This document shows positions 9,923-23,167 of a DNA stretch of 64,000 nt, piece after piece. A program made the position numbers and the translations under genes. Each line of letters opens with the position of its first letter. Positions within the stretch are counted from its first letter, which is position 1. The notes under the pieces are model-generated. The model was not told where the DNA came from and searched no databases. It was given only the letters and a program-made list of their open reading frames with translations. The stretch covers positions 70,369,666 to 70,433,665 of the forward strand of contig NC_052018.1 in NCBI RefSeq assembly GCF_015832195.1, given 5' to 3'. The DNA comes from Motacilla alba alba. Its lineage: Eukaryota > Chordata > Aves > Passeriformes > Motacillidae.

Positions 9923-12922
9923 CTGAAGAAATGTACCAAAATTAGTTACTGCATTTCAAATGCTGGTCACCAGCAGCGAGAGCCTTTCTTGAGAGAACAT
10001 AGGTTCCTCTGACTGGAATGAAAAATACTTTTGTTCAGTAAAGTCCCTGCTTTGTACTGGACTTAACCGCATCACAATCGAGGCTTAAAAGGCCAAATAC
10101 AGTCATCTGTGAGGATGGTTGAATGCAGAGCAAAACTGTAAGACATGGGCTTTCACTGAGCTACCAAGAATATTTTGGAGCCCCTTCTCTGTACTGAAAT
10201 GTGATTCTAATGTTATCTCTCTATTTTAAAATTATTATAACTTTGCCATTTACTACAAAGGCAAGTGGTGCCACCAGGAACAATTCTTGGTTCCTGGTAT
10301 CTAGTCTCCTGGAAATGTCCTTCATGCCAAACATCTGGTTAAGCCTGAATTGTTTGTAAATGGCAGCTCTTAGTATTTTCTTAAACTGGGAGTAGCTGTC
10401 CCATACTCTGAATAGTTTGTAGTTTAAGGATGAAACCTCAAACTCTGTATCTAAATGCAAAACTATTAGGGAGTTCAGTTTAGAAATTAACAAGATTTGG
10501 ATCTGGAAGTGGATCCAATTTTGCCCACATTTTGTCACTGTCAAAAAAGTGAAGGATGTTATGTAACCATAAGCTACACCAGCACAAAATGTATTTAGAA
10601 CATAAAGATGTTTTTCAGAAGTGAAGCAATTTAAAATAGCTTTGGATCTAAGCAAGCTTGTAATCAGGCCCCTAAGACCAACCTTAATATCTCCAGTTAA
10701 GTTGGTTCTAGTCTTTTAAGGTGATTATGCAGTCTTCATTTCACAAGTGTGAAATCGGGTCAGTAAAAAGTGAGATAAATTTATAGATGGGTAATGACAA
10801 AAATTTGAAACTACCCTCCACAGAAAGAAACAAGAGTGAACTAAGAGAAAACGAGAAAGGTACTAGAAGTCTCTACCAAAGACATTGATCTGATAACTTG
10901 ATTGACCAGGGGTGAGATCAGATGTGGTGTGAGGAGAGAAGGGCTGGCTGGAAAAACTCCCAAGTTTAATAATATTTGATGGTAACCTGGGTCAAGAATG
11001 TGCCGTGGTTACTCCTAAAGTTACTACCAGATTCCCAATGGGCAATAGGCTTAAGAGGCTTTTGAAATGCTAAGCTTATGCCACACACACTGCCACAGGA
11101 GTGCTGGTGGAGGAAATACCTACACTTTATATATATATTTTTAATGTCCTATGAGCAGAGATTAACCATTACAAGCATGCTGGGATGCTGAGAAGGTACT
11201 TGCTTTCAGGGTCATCCAAGTTCACTTTTCCCGCGAGAAAAATGAAAGGCTGCCTCTCATTTTCACAACCAAAAAAAATCTTGCCAAAAAAAATCTTCTC
11301 TTGTCCATATCTCAATTTCTGCAAACCTTTTGTTTCAGAAATAATGTAAAAGGACTTGGAGACAATCCCGGGTCAATGGGTGGTTTTAAAGTTACCTGTA
11401 GGTCAGTGAAAGGACAGTGATTGAGACTGGAAGACGACTGAGAAGGTGTTGGCATGGAACCAGTAGGAATGCAGTAGTGGGACCAGGAAATGGGAAAAGA
11501 AGGTGAGGTTAGCTGTGTTATTGAAGTTAAATCAGCCCATTCCTTGCCAACATTTCATGAAGAAATATTTTTAGCTTAGCAAGGACCTACTTGGAATCAC
11601 ATCTATCAAAGATTTCTCTACTGTCCTCACTGGTTTGGGGCATGGGGAGAACAGTTTGTTCTGCTAGAGAAGATCTCTGTGGATCTGTAAATATAGCTTT
11701 ATATAGAATAAGAGAAGAGAGATTAGACAACTAGATAGATGTGGTTTTATTTCTCTCCTAGAAAATATAATTCTTGTGTTTATATTCCTGAGCACCTAAT
11801 TAGTTAGGACAAATGCTCCTCATTCAGACTTGAGAAAGTAAAAAGTATTTTCTGTAACTTGATAGTTTTGAGCTACAGGTATTTTATTTTATTACAGAAA
11901 TTTTAAATAGCATAAGGTAATCAAATTTAAACAGCAAAAGAAATTACTAATACTCTGAATGTTAGAAGATACGTGGATGCAAGCCAACAAATTGGCTAAA
12001 TAAGTGTCTGGTGAATATTAGCTAAATGTTTTTCCCCTTAGGAACATTACTAAGCTTGATTTAATTTATTAATATAGTTTAGTAGATATTATTTCAATTA
12101 TGAAAATCTAGTAATGTGAAGCAAGCAGGATCTTCTTCTAGGTGATGCCTTGCTCATTTTGTTCCACATTAGGTTTACAAAAATATGGCCATGCCCATGT
12201 ATGAAGGAAATGCAATTCAGCCTACTGGAATTACTGCCAGCATTATGCATGCCACCCAGGGAATTGGCCCAGTCACCTTAACAGGATTATTCCTACTGGT
12301 TATAAGAGCTGAAACATATTCTGCAGTGCACTTAATACCTCATTCAAAACACACTGGACATATTAAGCCTAATTAGTCAGCAGTGTAAGATCAAGAAATA
12401 CAAATTTGTTGCTGGCTTGACGCAACACTGCATCACAATCCTTGATTTCAGTCTGTTACAAAGATCTTCTGGGTATATTTTCCTCTCAGTTCTGTGTGTT
12501 TCTTTCTGTTCCCTGTGACTGAACGCGCATATAAAGTTTTGAAATTCTTGGATGAAAATACTCCACAAATGCAGGGATAGAATCTCACATTATCCAACAA
12601 ATAGTCAGCAACCCACAGCAGTTTGATGCCTTCTCAACAGGTTTGAAACTGACATAGTTGTCACGATAACCTTACCAGTTCTCTGAATTATCCAGTTCTC
12701 TCCCTCCTCAAACACTGCTTGGAAACTTCAGCATGTGAGTCACCCTGCCTTTATAACAAGTGTGCTGAGGCACACTGAAGAGATTTCATTAGAATTCTCT
12801 GCAGGCTGGAATAGATTATAATAAGATTACTGTCACCAGCAGAGGGAAAACTGCAAAGGTAGATAAGAAATTCTAAAGGTTGCTGGAGGTGTAAGGGATG
12901 CTAGAAAAATAGGATTCTTTTG
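9923..12922. other. Unique AT-rich DNA with one 144-codon chance ORF
   Basis: Holds a minus-strand open frame at 10,221-10,655 (144 codons, rich in Ile, Leu, Phe and Lys) with no domain I recognise. Its length is not remarkable for 64 kb of AT-rich DNA read in six frames. A short TA run lies near 11,130-11,140. No repeat family recognised. Confidence 0.5.
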
Positions 12923-12941
12923 AAACAAACAAACAAACAAA
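12923..12941. repeat. (AAAC)n microsatellite
   Basis: Four to five AAAC units. Confidence 0.85.
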
Positions 12942-15900
12942 TCGAATCCCCTTAGGGAACTGATAGCAGCAAATTGCAGAAATGGTTGAAGAATTGTGTG
13001 GTAGAAACATTCCACATTTGTGAGAAGTGCCAGTGGAAAAGAATTTGCAGATCATATGAATTTTAAAAGGAAGACTTTGAGGTTAACTGCTTTAAACTTT
13101 AACTCTCAGAAGAAAAATATAGCAGTCTCCCAAATATATGTAACAGTTTTTACAGAACAGCTGGTATAATATACCAGAGCTGAAGATGTACGCTCCAGCT
13201 GCATCCAAAACCTGTCCCAGGTACAGGAGGAGAGGTTCTGGGTAGCACAGACCAGGCAACTGCAAGATAAACCTAAAAGAAAGCACCATTTCTGGCTCAC
13301 TTACATGCAGACTTATTGATAAACAGTGTACAGTAAATACTGATTTCCACTCCAGGTCAACCCACACCTTCACTCCCTTGTAACGTTTTGAAGGAGTCAC
13401 ATTCTTAGGACCTTTGTGTTCCCCTTAGAAGGAACAAAAGTTCAAAACACAAGCAAAGCCAACCGATTGCCACCTTTAAAGACTTCTTTTGCTGTTTTTC
13501 TACTTTAACAGCAACAATTGATAAATTTAACAGCAATTATGATGCAGGTCTGCTGGGAATTGCTGGTTGTCACAGCATGTGACATTTTCTTACTGTTTCG
13601 TTTTAGCCTCTCATCTGACCACATCTGTCTGCCTTTATTTTTCTTCTCTTTGGGAGAAGAATCACTATTTTTTTCTGTCTTTCTGCTTACAAAGTGTCCT
13701 GCAACTCTGGCTCAGCTGCCACCGTGCCATAGCATAGTAACAACAGTAAAACATTTTCAGGGGCCAAGAATAGGCAAAAATCAAAGATGGGGAAAATTTC
13801 CATCCATCCTTTTCCTTTGAGATGGGAGACTCAGCAGGAACACAAATCCTCCATGTGCGTTGTTTTGCTTATGGGACAACAATGTGAGTGTGTGATTTAA
13901 GTTCCAACACACATTTTGTTAAAAAGAATGTTCTTATTCAAATTTCTCCCAAAAAAAACATACGTACCCCTTTTTTGTTTCTCCCAATCTCTTTCCATAA
14001 ATAAGTGAAATTAGTCAGACCTTTCAAAAGGAGCCCTCTATTCCTAGGAATGTTTTTATGCTGACTGGTAAAGAGAAGTGGCAAAGACCAGGAAAGCCAA
14101 CAGAAATATGTTTAGTGCATTCTCTCTTGCAGGGTACCACTGCCAAGTCTACTTCTATGATAAAATGCCCTCTCTTGTTGCAAGTTATGAATATCATAAA
14201 CGCTGTTAGAAAAAGCAGTTCCCTGCCTCTTATTTTTCAGAAATAGGAAATACCATATATTCTGTATATTTGTGGCATTTGTCAAAGATTACATTACTGT
14301 GACCAAAGCTGTGCTAAAGATAGAAGGGTGGTCCTGCAGTATCCAGCCTGGCTAGTTGCAATGAATTTCTTAACAATTAGAGGTATTCTTGTATATTAAC
14401 ACTCTAACCATTTAAATTTAGAAAAATAAACAAATAATGCAAAGAGTTCATACAGTTCCGACCTACCTTCCCAATGCCTTCTCACTGTTATAACCATAAC
14501 ATGAGATTTAGGGCACAATTTGCCAATACAAAATTTTTGGAATTCACTCCTATCTCTGAATGCGTACACTTTATGTCAAGAGTAACACATTTCATTCATT
14601 CATACACTCATCACCACCATTTCCTTCCTTACAAACTTCACTTATACACATTTCAACTCTGGTGAAACAGAAAATACAACTTACGTTGCTTTTTAATTGC
14701 AAAGCAAATCCTTGGTCTTCTTCATGTTTTCTCACTGCAGCTCAAATAGAGATCCCCCAAAGTCATATGTTATTTCCTAGAAACATGGCAATTTGAGTAA
14801 ATCTGATTTATGCTGTTATGTGAATACTTGTACCTATGTACATTTGACTCTGAGTGAAGGTGCAGGACTGAAACATTGCTAAACAACACGCAGGTTTTGG
14901 TGCTGATATATATTTTTTTGAGCTCAGGGTAAAAATTTGGCTTTCATACATTTTCAGTTTCCTATGAAAGTGCTTTTTAATCCTTAGTTGGACAGTGAAG
15001 GTATTCAAAGAGTCTTTTCCACCTCCAGTGAATGTCATGGTTTTGAAGAACCTGCTTCATTGACTACAGGGATAAGACTGGATTATAATTTGCACTTTTC
15101 CAGTCATTGCTGACACTTGCATAATATTATGATTGCAGCAGGTCTGTTTTAATCACAGCAGTTTAGGAAAAAATGGTTGTTAACAACTGAAGCATTTGGA
15201 TAGATCTCCAGGGAAAACACAGTGCAAGTATGAACTCTCATAATCCCATTTTTACGGAATACTGTTGTTGGATCCTCTGGTACACAGAGACTGCAGCTAC
15301 ACCAGATGCATCCATATGGAAATTGCTGCACATATTCAGTCTATGTGGCCATGCAGTCCTCAGTCTCTCTCGGGACTGCCAAAGACACTGATTAATGGGC
15401 TGTTTTGTTATCTGGGTGCTTCTTCACTAGAACTGCAAATAACATCATTACTGTGCTCAACAGAGACCAAAAAAAAAAGGCTATTACTCATTATAAAGAT
15501 AGGATTTGGTGCAGTGATTTGAACAACAATGTTCCATATTGCTTTACCAGTTCTTTCACTCAGCCACTGCTGTGAAGTCCCAGGATGTTTCACTGCTGAA
15601 GAATATTGGCTTTATAAATAAGATCCAAGACACAAAGTTTTTGAAATCAAGGGTCAGATAATGATCAGAGCTTTCTAGCCCTCAAAAATCATCTTGTATT
15701 GTTGAGTACACCTTTTTTAAGGGAACATAATTTGAAAACTCTTTTTTTGGTGTGTCAGCCATTGCTAAATATACAAATGGAGCTTTCTCTACTCTTAAAA
15801 CTGTCAACTTAATTAAGGTATATCATTTCCACAGGGCTTGGTTTACAAGCACTCATCTTATGCATTTAGATCTGTAGGGCTGAACTGGTGTACTGCTTTC

Positions 15901-17444
15901 TAATCCTTGACTCACAGCTCACAAGGAGACCTTAGAAGAGGTTCAAAGTTCTTCCATCACAGACTCGGGGAAAATGGAGCTGAAATGGCAAATCACTGTA
16001 CCTGTCCTCCAAGTGCGGGGCCAAATTAGCTGTGCATAAGACATTCCTTACAGATTGGCATTTGAAAACACCCATGATGGAGAACCTACACTAGGACAAC
16101 TCCAGTTTTAATGTCTGTACTATCAGAAAGATTTTCCACAAAAGCATTCTCCTCACGTGCTCATCTGTTACATCCATAGTGTACCCACAGAAAAGTCTCC
16201 TCCTCTCTCTATTCCAGCTATTGTTTAAGTGTTTGACAGCCATTTCCACGCATCTCAAGTTCCAGTTATTGGTCCAAGACATATTCTGAGTGCTGTGATG
16301 TTATGGAAAAGAAAAAGAGCTTTCTATCTCCTCACTCTCTTCAGCACATCAATCATAAATTGACCCCCTCCTTATCTTGGTATATGCAAATAATTTACTC
16401 CCTTTTGTTTGTTCGTTTCTTCCCTCACTCTCCTGAGCTTTGTGTTCACTAAACTGAATCATTTCAGGGAAAATTGGATCTCCTTCCATGGAAATAATAA
16501 TAATTTGACTGGACAAGACCCCAAGCAACTTGTTCTAATGAAACAGCCTTCTTTGAGCAGAGAGTTTGACCAGATGACCTTCAGATGTCACTTTCAGACT
16601 AAACTATTCCATGATTAATATTTGTGGATTGGAACATTTAGGATGAATGTCTAAATTAGCCTTTCCAAAAGTATCATCTGCTCCACATTAATTGTCAAGC
16701 AACAGATTTCGTTTAACATCCTTCTCTTCCACCCATGATGGATGAATCATTATCTCATTGTGAGGGAAAGGTGTGACTCTTTAAAAAACCTAATGCAGTG
16801 GCAGTTCTTTGCTGAATAAGTGTGCCCTGAGATTTAATTGGGTGAGGGAATTACATCTCCTTTTTCCTCATTTGAAGCTGGTCACAAAGTCTCTGCTTTT
16901 GATTACCTATTCTGATTGATTGCCACTGGGCTTTTGCATTTCACATTTTAAAAAATTTTCCTTTCTCCTCACAGGGGCTGCTCTGCTCACAAATATTCAT
17001 ATATTTAGGCATTCCCATCTACTGGCATCAGCATTAGCCAGCATGAGCTTTTCCCCTCTCAGCTTTGTGCTTTCCAGAGGCTAAGAACACAGCAGGAATG
17101 ATGGCTCTTGCTCTCCTGGGTGACTGAGTCACTGGTTCAACTAAATGAAACTCCATTAATTATGAAGGAGCTAGCAATAAATAAATAAACTCTCATCTGT
17201 GAAGATTTGCTTTATCAGGTTTAACCATAACTAATTGCTTCTTTAGTAAATGTTGGAATAAGTGAACAAATTTTTATGCTGCAGCAAGTGTACTTGAGTG
17301 TCTTTTAAAGGAACAGCTTTTTATTGCTGAGTGCATTTTAGTGGGTGAGCATATAAATAAGAAACTTATTATCCATCTAGGAGCTCTTGTATCTTTCTCC
17401 TTAAACATAATTATTTTAGCTCAAAGTCTTCCCTTTACTTCCAG
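12942..17444. other. Unique AT-rich DNA, nothing certain
   Basis: No supported gene. The part near 16,040-16,380 faintly recalls an old amniote interspersed repeat (a CATGATGGAGAA-type string followed by a TTGACAGCCATTTCC string), but divergence is too great to call. The part near 17,120-17,290 is AT-rich with TAATTA and AATAAATAAATAAA words. Confidence 0.45.
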
Positions 17445-17520
17445 TAAACAATATAACTCAGGATTTTAATGCACAATCCACTCTTTTCCTACCCATCATG
17501 GGCACTGCAATGCAACAGAG
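17445..17520 (+). other. Exon-like segment (acceptor + open frame + donor)
   Basis: A pyrimidine-rich acceptor (CTTCCCTTTACTTCCAG, ending at 17,444) precedes 76 bases that end GAG before a strong donor, GTGAGTG, at 17,521. One frame is open throughout, starting after two bases and reading NNITQDFNAQSTLFLPIMGT then AMQQ; the other two frames have stops. No protein family recognised. Could be an exon of a long non-coding RNA, an alternative exon, or chance. Confidence 0.2.
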
Positions 17521-18329
17521 GTGAGTGTTCTGCCAAAAAATCTGCATGCCTTGTCCATATCCATGCAGTTGGGACCAATCAGCTATGACTTAGAATATTA
17601 GATCAGAAGGCCAGTCATGCCTCTGGAAAAGTCACGTTCCTGGAGTGCATGGTTCAGTCTCACTGCAGATTGCTAGGAAAAAATACAGGTCTAAGGTGTT
17701 TATTGTAAGAATGGATTGGTCACAAAGTATTTAGTGCACCTAGGGTAAACAATGAAATGTAATGATGGCAATATTGTAGAGTGCTCTACAAACTCTCCCC
17801 TGCACTCTTAAGGCAGTAACCTGCTCAGGCAGCATTGTCGTGATGAATAAATCATGTCAATCACAGGACAGCCATGAAGAATCTCTCTCTGCTCTGCTGG
17901 ATGTGTGCTTAGCAATGCACCATCTTTGACCACTAGCTTTCTGTTTTCTGTGTGCTATTCACTAATCTTTTGTTTTAAGAGGTGATTAGTCATGGAGAAC
18001 CACATCTCTCACTGCTAAATTAGCATTAAGAAACCATGAAATATCTCAAAGTACAATTAACATCCTCTCTGTCCTTCTCTGCATATATGTACCAACAGAT
18101 CAAAATATTTATACTTTTTTATTTGCAATTTCTGTTATGCAAGAAATACTTCAAAAGATGTTAGTTTGTACTGAAGTTCCAGGAGTGAGAAGGTAATCTT
18201 ACATTTCTCAGTAGAGGACAGAGGTATTTTGAAAATATCTGCACTGGAAGTCTATTTATCTCAACTTTTCCACTGTTTTCCCTTTTGGGGCCTTTCATGA
18301 AATCACCAAATTTCTAAATATTTCTCAAC
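17521..18329. other. Unique AT-rich DNA, nothing recognised
   Basis: No open frame, repeat or RNA feature supported. Confidence 0.5.
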
Positions 18330-18342
18330 AAAAAAAAAAAAA
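18330..18342. repeat. Poly(A) run, 13 bp
   Basis: Thirteen consecutive A residues; simple repeat. Confidence 0.9.
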
Positions 18343-21130
18343 GCTCCTTACTCTTTTGTTTTAATAAAATACAACTTTGGAAATTTTTGCACAATCATTC
18401 ACCTCTCAAAGCAAAGAATGCCAAAGCTGTCAACAGTTTATAATCCATGTATCATCCAGTCACAGAGCTTCCTTTTTTCCCCTTAGTGGGCCGAGTCTGT
18501 CAAGAATAAGTAATTGGTCAGAGAGGAGGGAAGGGAAGTGTTGAATGATGCTTCAGGTTTCATGCTCATCAAAACCCCAGTATCACATCATTATTTTTGG
18601 GGAGGAAGATGAAGGGGAGATGAAGACCACAGCCTTTTTGTGTGCAGGAAGGCCAGTCATTTTAACATGTCTTGCACATTGGTCACCTGACTGTAGGGTG
18701 TGCATTTACTGCTTGAAACATACTTGGACTCCAGAGAGAACATCCACACAGATGGAGAATGGCAAATGGTCCTTGTCATGAAGGATGTCCTTGTGAACAG
18801 GAGGTGGTGCTGGAGCAGAGCACAGGGCTCAAGGTGCACTCTCAAATTCAGTGGCTGCAGCTCATCACCAGCCCTGGTATTCACATGAAGATAAAGTCCT
18901 CTTCTCAAACTTCAAATACAGCAGCTCACATTTGTTAATTAAATGGTTCTTCTCAGAGCTGCTAGGTACCTCCTACAGCAGGAACCTTGGAGAAGATCAT
19001 TTATTTCTGATGTATTTTTAATAGAGCAACTGTCTCTGAGGAAACCATTGATCATTGCAGCTAATGACCAGAATATCATACAGTGTAATTAATAATTGTA
19101 TCAGCACCAGCTAGTCATTTGAGAAAGAGAATTTTTGACCTTTATAGGGTTTCTAATCCTATAATAATACCTAGGATAGAGGCTGGACAAAGAAAAGCCA
19201 AGTTTTAGGGCTCAGAAAACATTTAATTGGAATCCACTTGGATACAAAGTAAAAAATGGTCACAGAACCATTATATATAATTTGTCATTATGTCTGAGTG
19301 CAGCCACAGAGTGAAACTGAAAGATCCTACCCCCTAGCATGAAATGAATATGTATTTGCAAAGGAGGAGAATTACATCTATGGTCTTGTTCTGTTGCCTC
19401 ATTCAAGCCTTTCTTATTTTGAGCCTTTAAATAACCTTTAAATATGCGCCTGAGCAGACAAAAAGCAAAAAGTACAAGTCAGGCTGACATTGAGTCAAGC
19501 AAGAAAACAAAAGCAGGAGAAGAGAAGGATGCAAAACAACACACAAAAATCTGAGACCTCTTGGTCTCAACATAAAAGGACTTGAGTGGAACAAACACAG
19601 CTCCAAGACAATCTCACACATTTATTGATCAGCTGGTGGGAAGGGCTAATTGGCTGATACTTCCTTTGAGCCAAGCAGTGAGGATTTGGAGAATGCAAAA
19701 TTGAAATGTTTCAGATAAACTGAGTGAAAAGAGCAGGTCAAGGACAGTGTGACAGAGCAGAAGAAACTGGAGATACAAGCTCTGAGGAATGCAGAAGTTT
19801 AAAGCCCAGCAAAACAAAACGACAACACAGCAATACACTAGAGAGCAATTAAATATTACTTTGTACAAGCAACAGAAATTGTGTAAATCTGAGATAATTG
19901 CCAGCATGTTAAATAATCAAGAAAGAACAAACAAACCCCACCTAACATGGACTACTTACGATGCTAAACATCTCTGCATATGGAACACCATTGAATTTAT
20001 TAGGTGTCTATTCTAAATTCTAATAGCTTTTATATGGCCTTGTTTGATTATCGGTCACACTTCCCAGATAATATTTCTTTCATATGAGTGTGGGGCCTGG
20101 AATTCCAGCAGTGCATTTTAAGAGTCAGATGTAAAGACTACACCAGGAGGGACCAGCAGGGTCTGTCTGGGACATGACTTTTTTCCACACTGCCACTGCT
20201 GAGGCTGTGTCCGTGGATAGGCAGCAGCTCTACGCTGGCAAGTTAAGCGACACTTTTCACAGAGTGCTTCTTCCAGGAACTCAAAAAATAACATCATATC
20301 ATACAGAGCCTGCTAGCAAATGTTTCAGTAAAACACAACCTTTGAGACTGAGTATGGATGAACGTCTTTATTTTTTCTCCTTGCAAGGCGACATTTATCC
20401 AGCTGCCATAAGCAGCTGCCCCCATCTGTCTCTGAGGCTGCTCCCACCAGAACGAAAATGTGACTGGATTCTACTATGAAAAGAGACCCAAAGCTAGGAC
20501 AAAGCCAGGTGGAAAACATGGAAAAAAACAGCTACTGGTTCCAGTTATTTATGGCATCATAACAATTGTCCCTTACAGCTCTCCCATGGAGGCACCGAAC
20601 CATGCCCTGGCAGGAGGATCATTCTTTGGCCTGTTTTCCCTCAGGATGCAGGCACATCCCTTGCAGGCTGCCATGCAAAGCAGCTGCCTAGGGAAAGAGC
20701 CAGCCCTCCTACAGAGCAGACTTGAGAGCACTTGATCATAGGCTCCTTTCACATCACTGCAATTTCACATACTTAAAAGTAACAACAAAAACAAAGTGGT
20801 GAGAACATGCACATTCTGTGAGAACCTTCTACTTTCCCTAAAGTTTTGACTGTCCTGCTTCATCACCCCAAAATGCCCATTTGTACATATGAAGACCAGA
20901 TGATGCCTATTCCTGTGAGCATAAGTCCTGAAAGGTTTAGCAGGAAAAGTGAGAAAGAGAAGATGTGGATCAATAAGAAAAATCTCAAGGCAACCACAAT
21001 TTTCTGTGGATAAAATGGTAAATCACAATTAGAAAAGCAGTAATCAAACTAAAGGCTCTTACAAATACAGCCTCCTCCAACAGTGCAGAAAATCTGGCCA
21101 GGGAAAGATTTCAGTTATGGAGTGCTTTAT
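18343..21130. other. Unique DNA, nothing recognised
   Basis: Short random open frames only. The part at 20,160-20,730 has somewhat higher GC and three overlapping frames of 64-101 codons, none with a recognisable domain. Confidence 0.5.
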
Positions 21131-21152
21131 AAAGAAAGAAAGAAAAAAGAAA
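21131..21152. repeat. (AAAG)n-like A-rich tract
   Basis: Several AAAG units grading into an A-rich run. Confidence 0.7.
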
Positions 21153-23139
21153 TTGAATGAATCTCCTGCCCTGACAGGTCTTGACTTTTAATCACAGATT
21201 TGAAATGTATTTTCTGCTCCTCTGCTGTCTAGTTTTCTAGACACTAAATCTCCCTTTGTGTTGGTCACTGTCCCATCAAAGTGTCAACCATCACTGTCTC
21301 CCACTTTGCCTGGTCTTTGAGTCCCCAGCTGCAGCATCGTGCCTATCCTTGGGGCTTGGTTTATTCAGCACAAAAGCAAAATGTGAAGTGCTCTGCTGCA
21401 GTAAGTTAAGGTTTCTTGGAGGAGCAGGATTTTGACCTTTTCCCTATCTGTTCTTAGAGACTCGCATCAAGGTGAGATTCCTACTGCCCACTGTAAAAAA
21501 TACTGCAGCCCAGGGTTTTGGCACTGCAAAAAATTCTGTAGCTGTACATCTTGGACACTTCTGAGGACAGGCCAAAAATAAAGTAAAAGTGAAGCCACAG
21601 AGAGATATTACAACCACTGCTCTCTCTCGTAATGTCATCTCTTTGTCTGGAAGGAGCAAGGAGCTGTTCAGAGAAGACCCAGAGCAGGGAACCTTGGGGA
21701 AACATTTACAAGATGACTGTCTCTGACAACCCAAGGAAGTTCTGACTGGAGCAGATGGTGCTGTGCTTGCCTTTGATGCCTTCAAGCCAATCCTCCGAGG
21801 GCAATCACCCTTTCAAATGATTTGTACAACATGATCTGGACAAATACTTTTTCCCATTTTCCAGATAAGATATCCTGATAGACCAACGAAGAAGGGAAAC
21901 TAACTTCTTACAAGCTTAGTCAGATACTGAGGGAAAGATAAGCCAGGCCTATGAAGAAGAGGAATCTAAGTGAGCACAACAGTGACATCCAGAGGGCAGA
22001 GACCAGCAAGCAAGATTTTACCTAATATAAATAAGAAAATAAACCGACACCACCACTGGAGGTGAGTTTCAAGCTCACTTGATGGTAGGCTTCTCAACTC
22101 CTACAGATGCTGCTGTATCTGTGTACCTGACCACCCAGGGAAAGCAAGGGATAGGGAACACTCCTTAGACATAAATGACTGCCATTTCCCTCCTTTTGTA
22201 AGGCAAATGAAGAGGGATGGAACAGGAGTGCAAGTGAGGTGCAGCACCACACAAACTGGGCCATTCTGGAGTAGTCCCAGCCTTCTGAGGTGACTCAAGC
22301 AGTGTTACTGGTCCAGGCAGGCTTGTCACCACTGCTTCAGGTGAACATCCTCTGCTCTTGTTTCTGCCCAACTGGGCAGGCTGTGAGCTGTCTTTTTGCA
22401 GCTCTGGCTGACCAAAATGGAGTTTTAGTTTCTCCCCATTGCATGAGCGCTCTCTGTCTCTCAGTCTGTTATGCCAGCCCATATCTCGCTCACTCCACTT
22501 TCTGCCTCTCTTCCAAATGTGTGATTTGACACGCTTTTAAAAAGTGCAACACAAATATGTACAGAAGCAGGTTGCTGTTTTCAGCAGTTTTCACCAGGGA
22601 GATTTAGTGTCATGAAAATGGGACAGTAGGGGAGCAGAAGATATGCTTCAGACTGAAATTGTTTGCTCTAAGGAAACCCCAAGACCACAGGATCCCTACA
22701 ATCATTTATGTGACACACAGTGCTCTGGCTGCTTCAGGGGCAGGGATTTCAGACTCCTCACACATGAAGACAAAGAGTGCTATAGGAGGGGTTCTTGTGC
22801 AGTGTCTGCTTGATCCATCCAGATCAAACTGGGAGGGTATTAGATCAGGATAGATTCACTGCACATGGCAGCAGGTGAAAAGGGGCATGTTCTGCCCTCC
22901 TGCAAGGCAGGCTTGAGCAGGCTGGGTTTCACTTGTCTGCAGGCTTAGCAAGGCTTCTGTTTCTTCAGGCAGGAATAGAAATCCCAGAGGGGGAGACCAT
23001 TATCCTATTTACTGAGTCACGATGATTCACTTAGCATTCAGCTTTCATCAGATACGGCAGCTCCTGGAGTTTAAACTAAATCTGTTTCCATCCTGCTGTT
23101 ATTTCAGCTTCTCACTGACTTATCCAACTTCCCAGAAAC
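21153..23139. other. Unique DNA, nothing recognised
   Basis: No gene supported. A small 7-bp stem (TGTCTAG...CTAGACA, near 21,226-21,243) is the only structure noted. Confidence 0.5.
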
Positions 23140-23167
23140 TTCTACTTTCTGAGACAAGAAAGTAGAA
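23140..23167. repeat. Perfect 11-bp inverted repeat (hairpin)
   Basis: Left arm TTCTACTTTCT at 23,140-23,150, loop GAGACA, right arm AGAAAGTAGAA at 23,157-23,167. Too short for a typical microRNA precursor; no flanking element recognised. Confidence 0.85.

Noticed and set aside
16040..16380. Possible ancient amniote interspersed repeat
   Set aside because: Only scattered short strings recalled a known repeat; too diverged to support without alignment.
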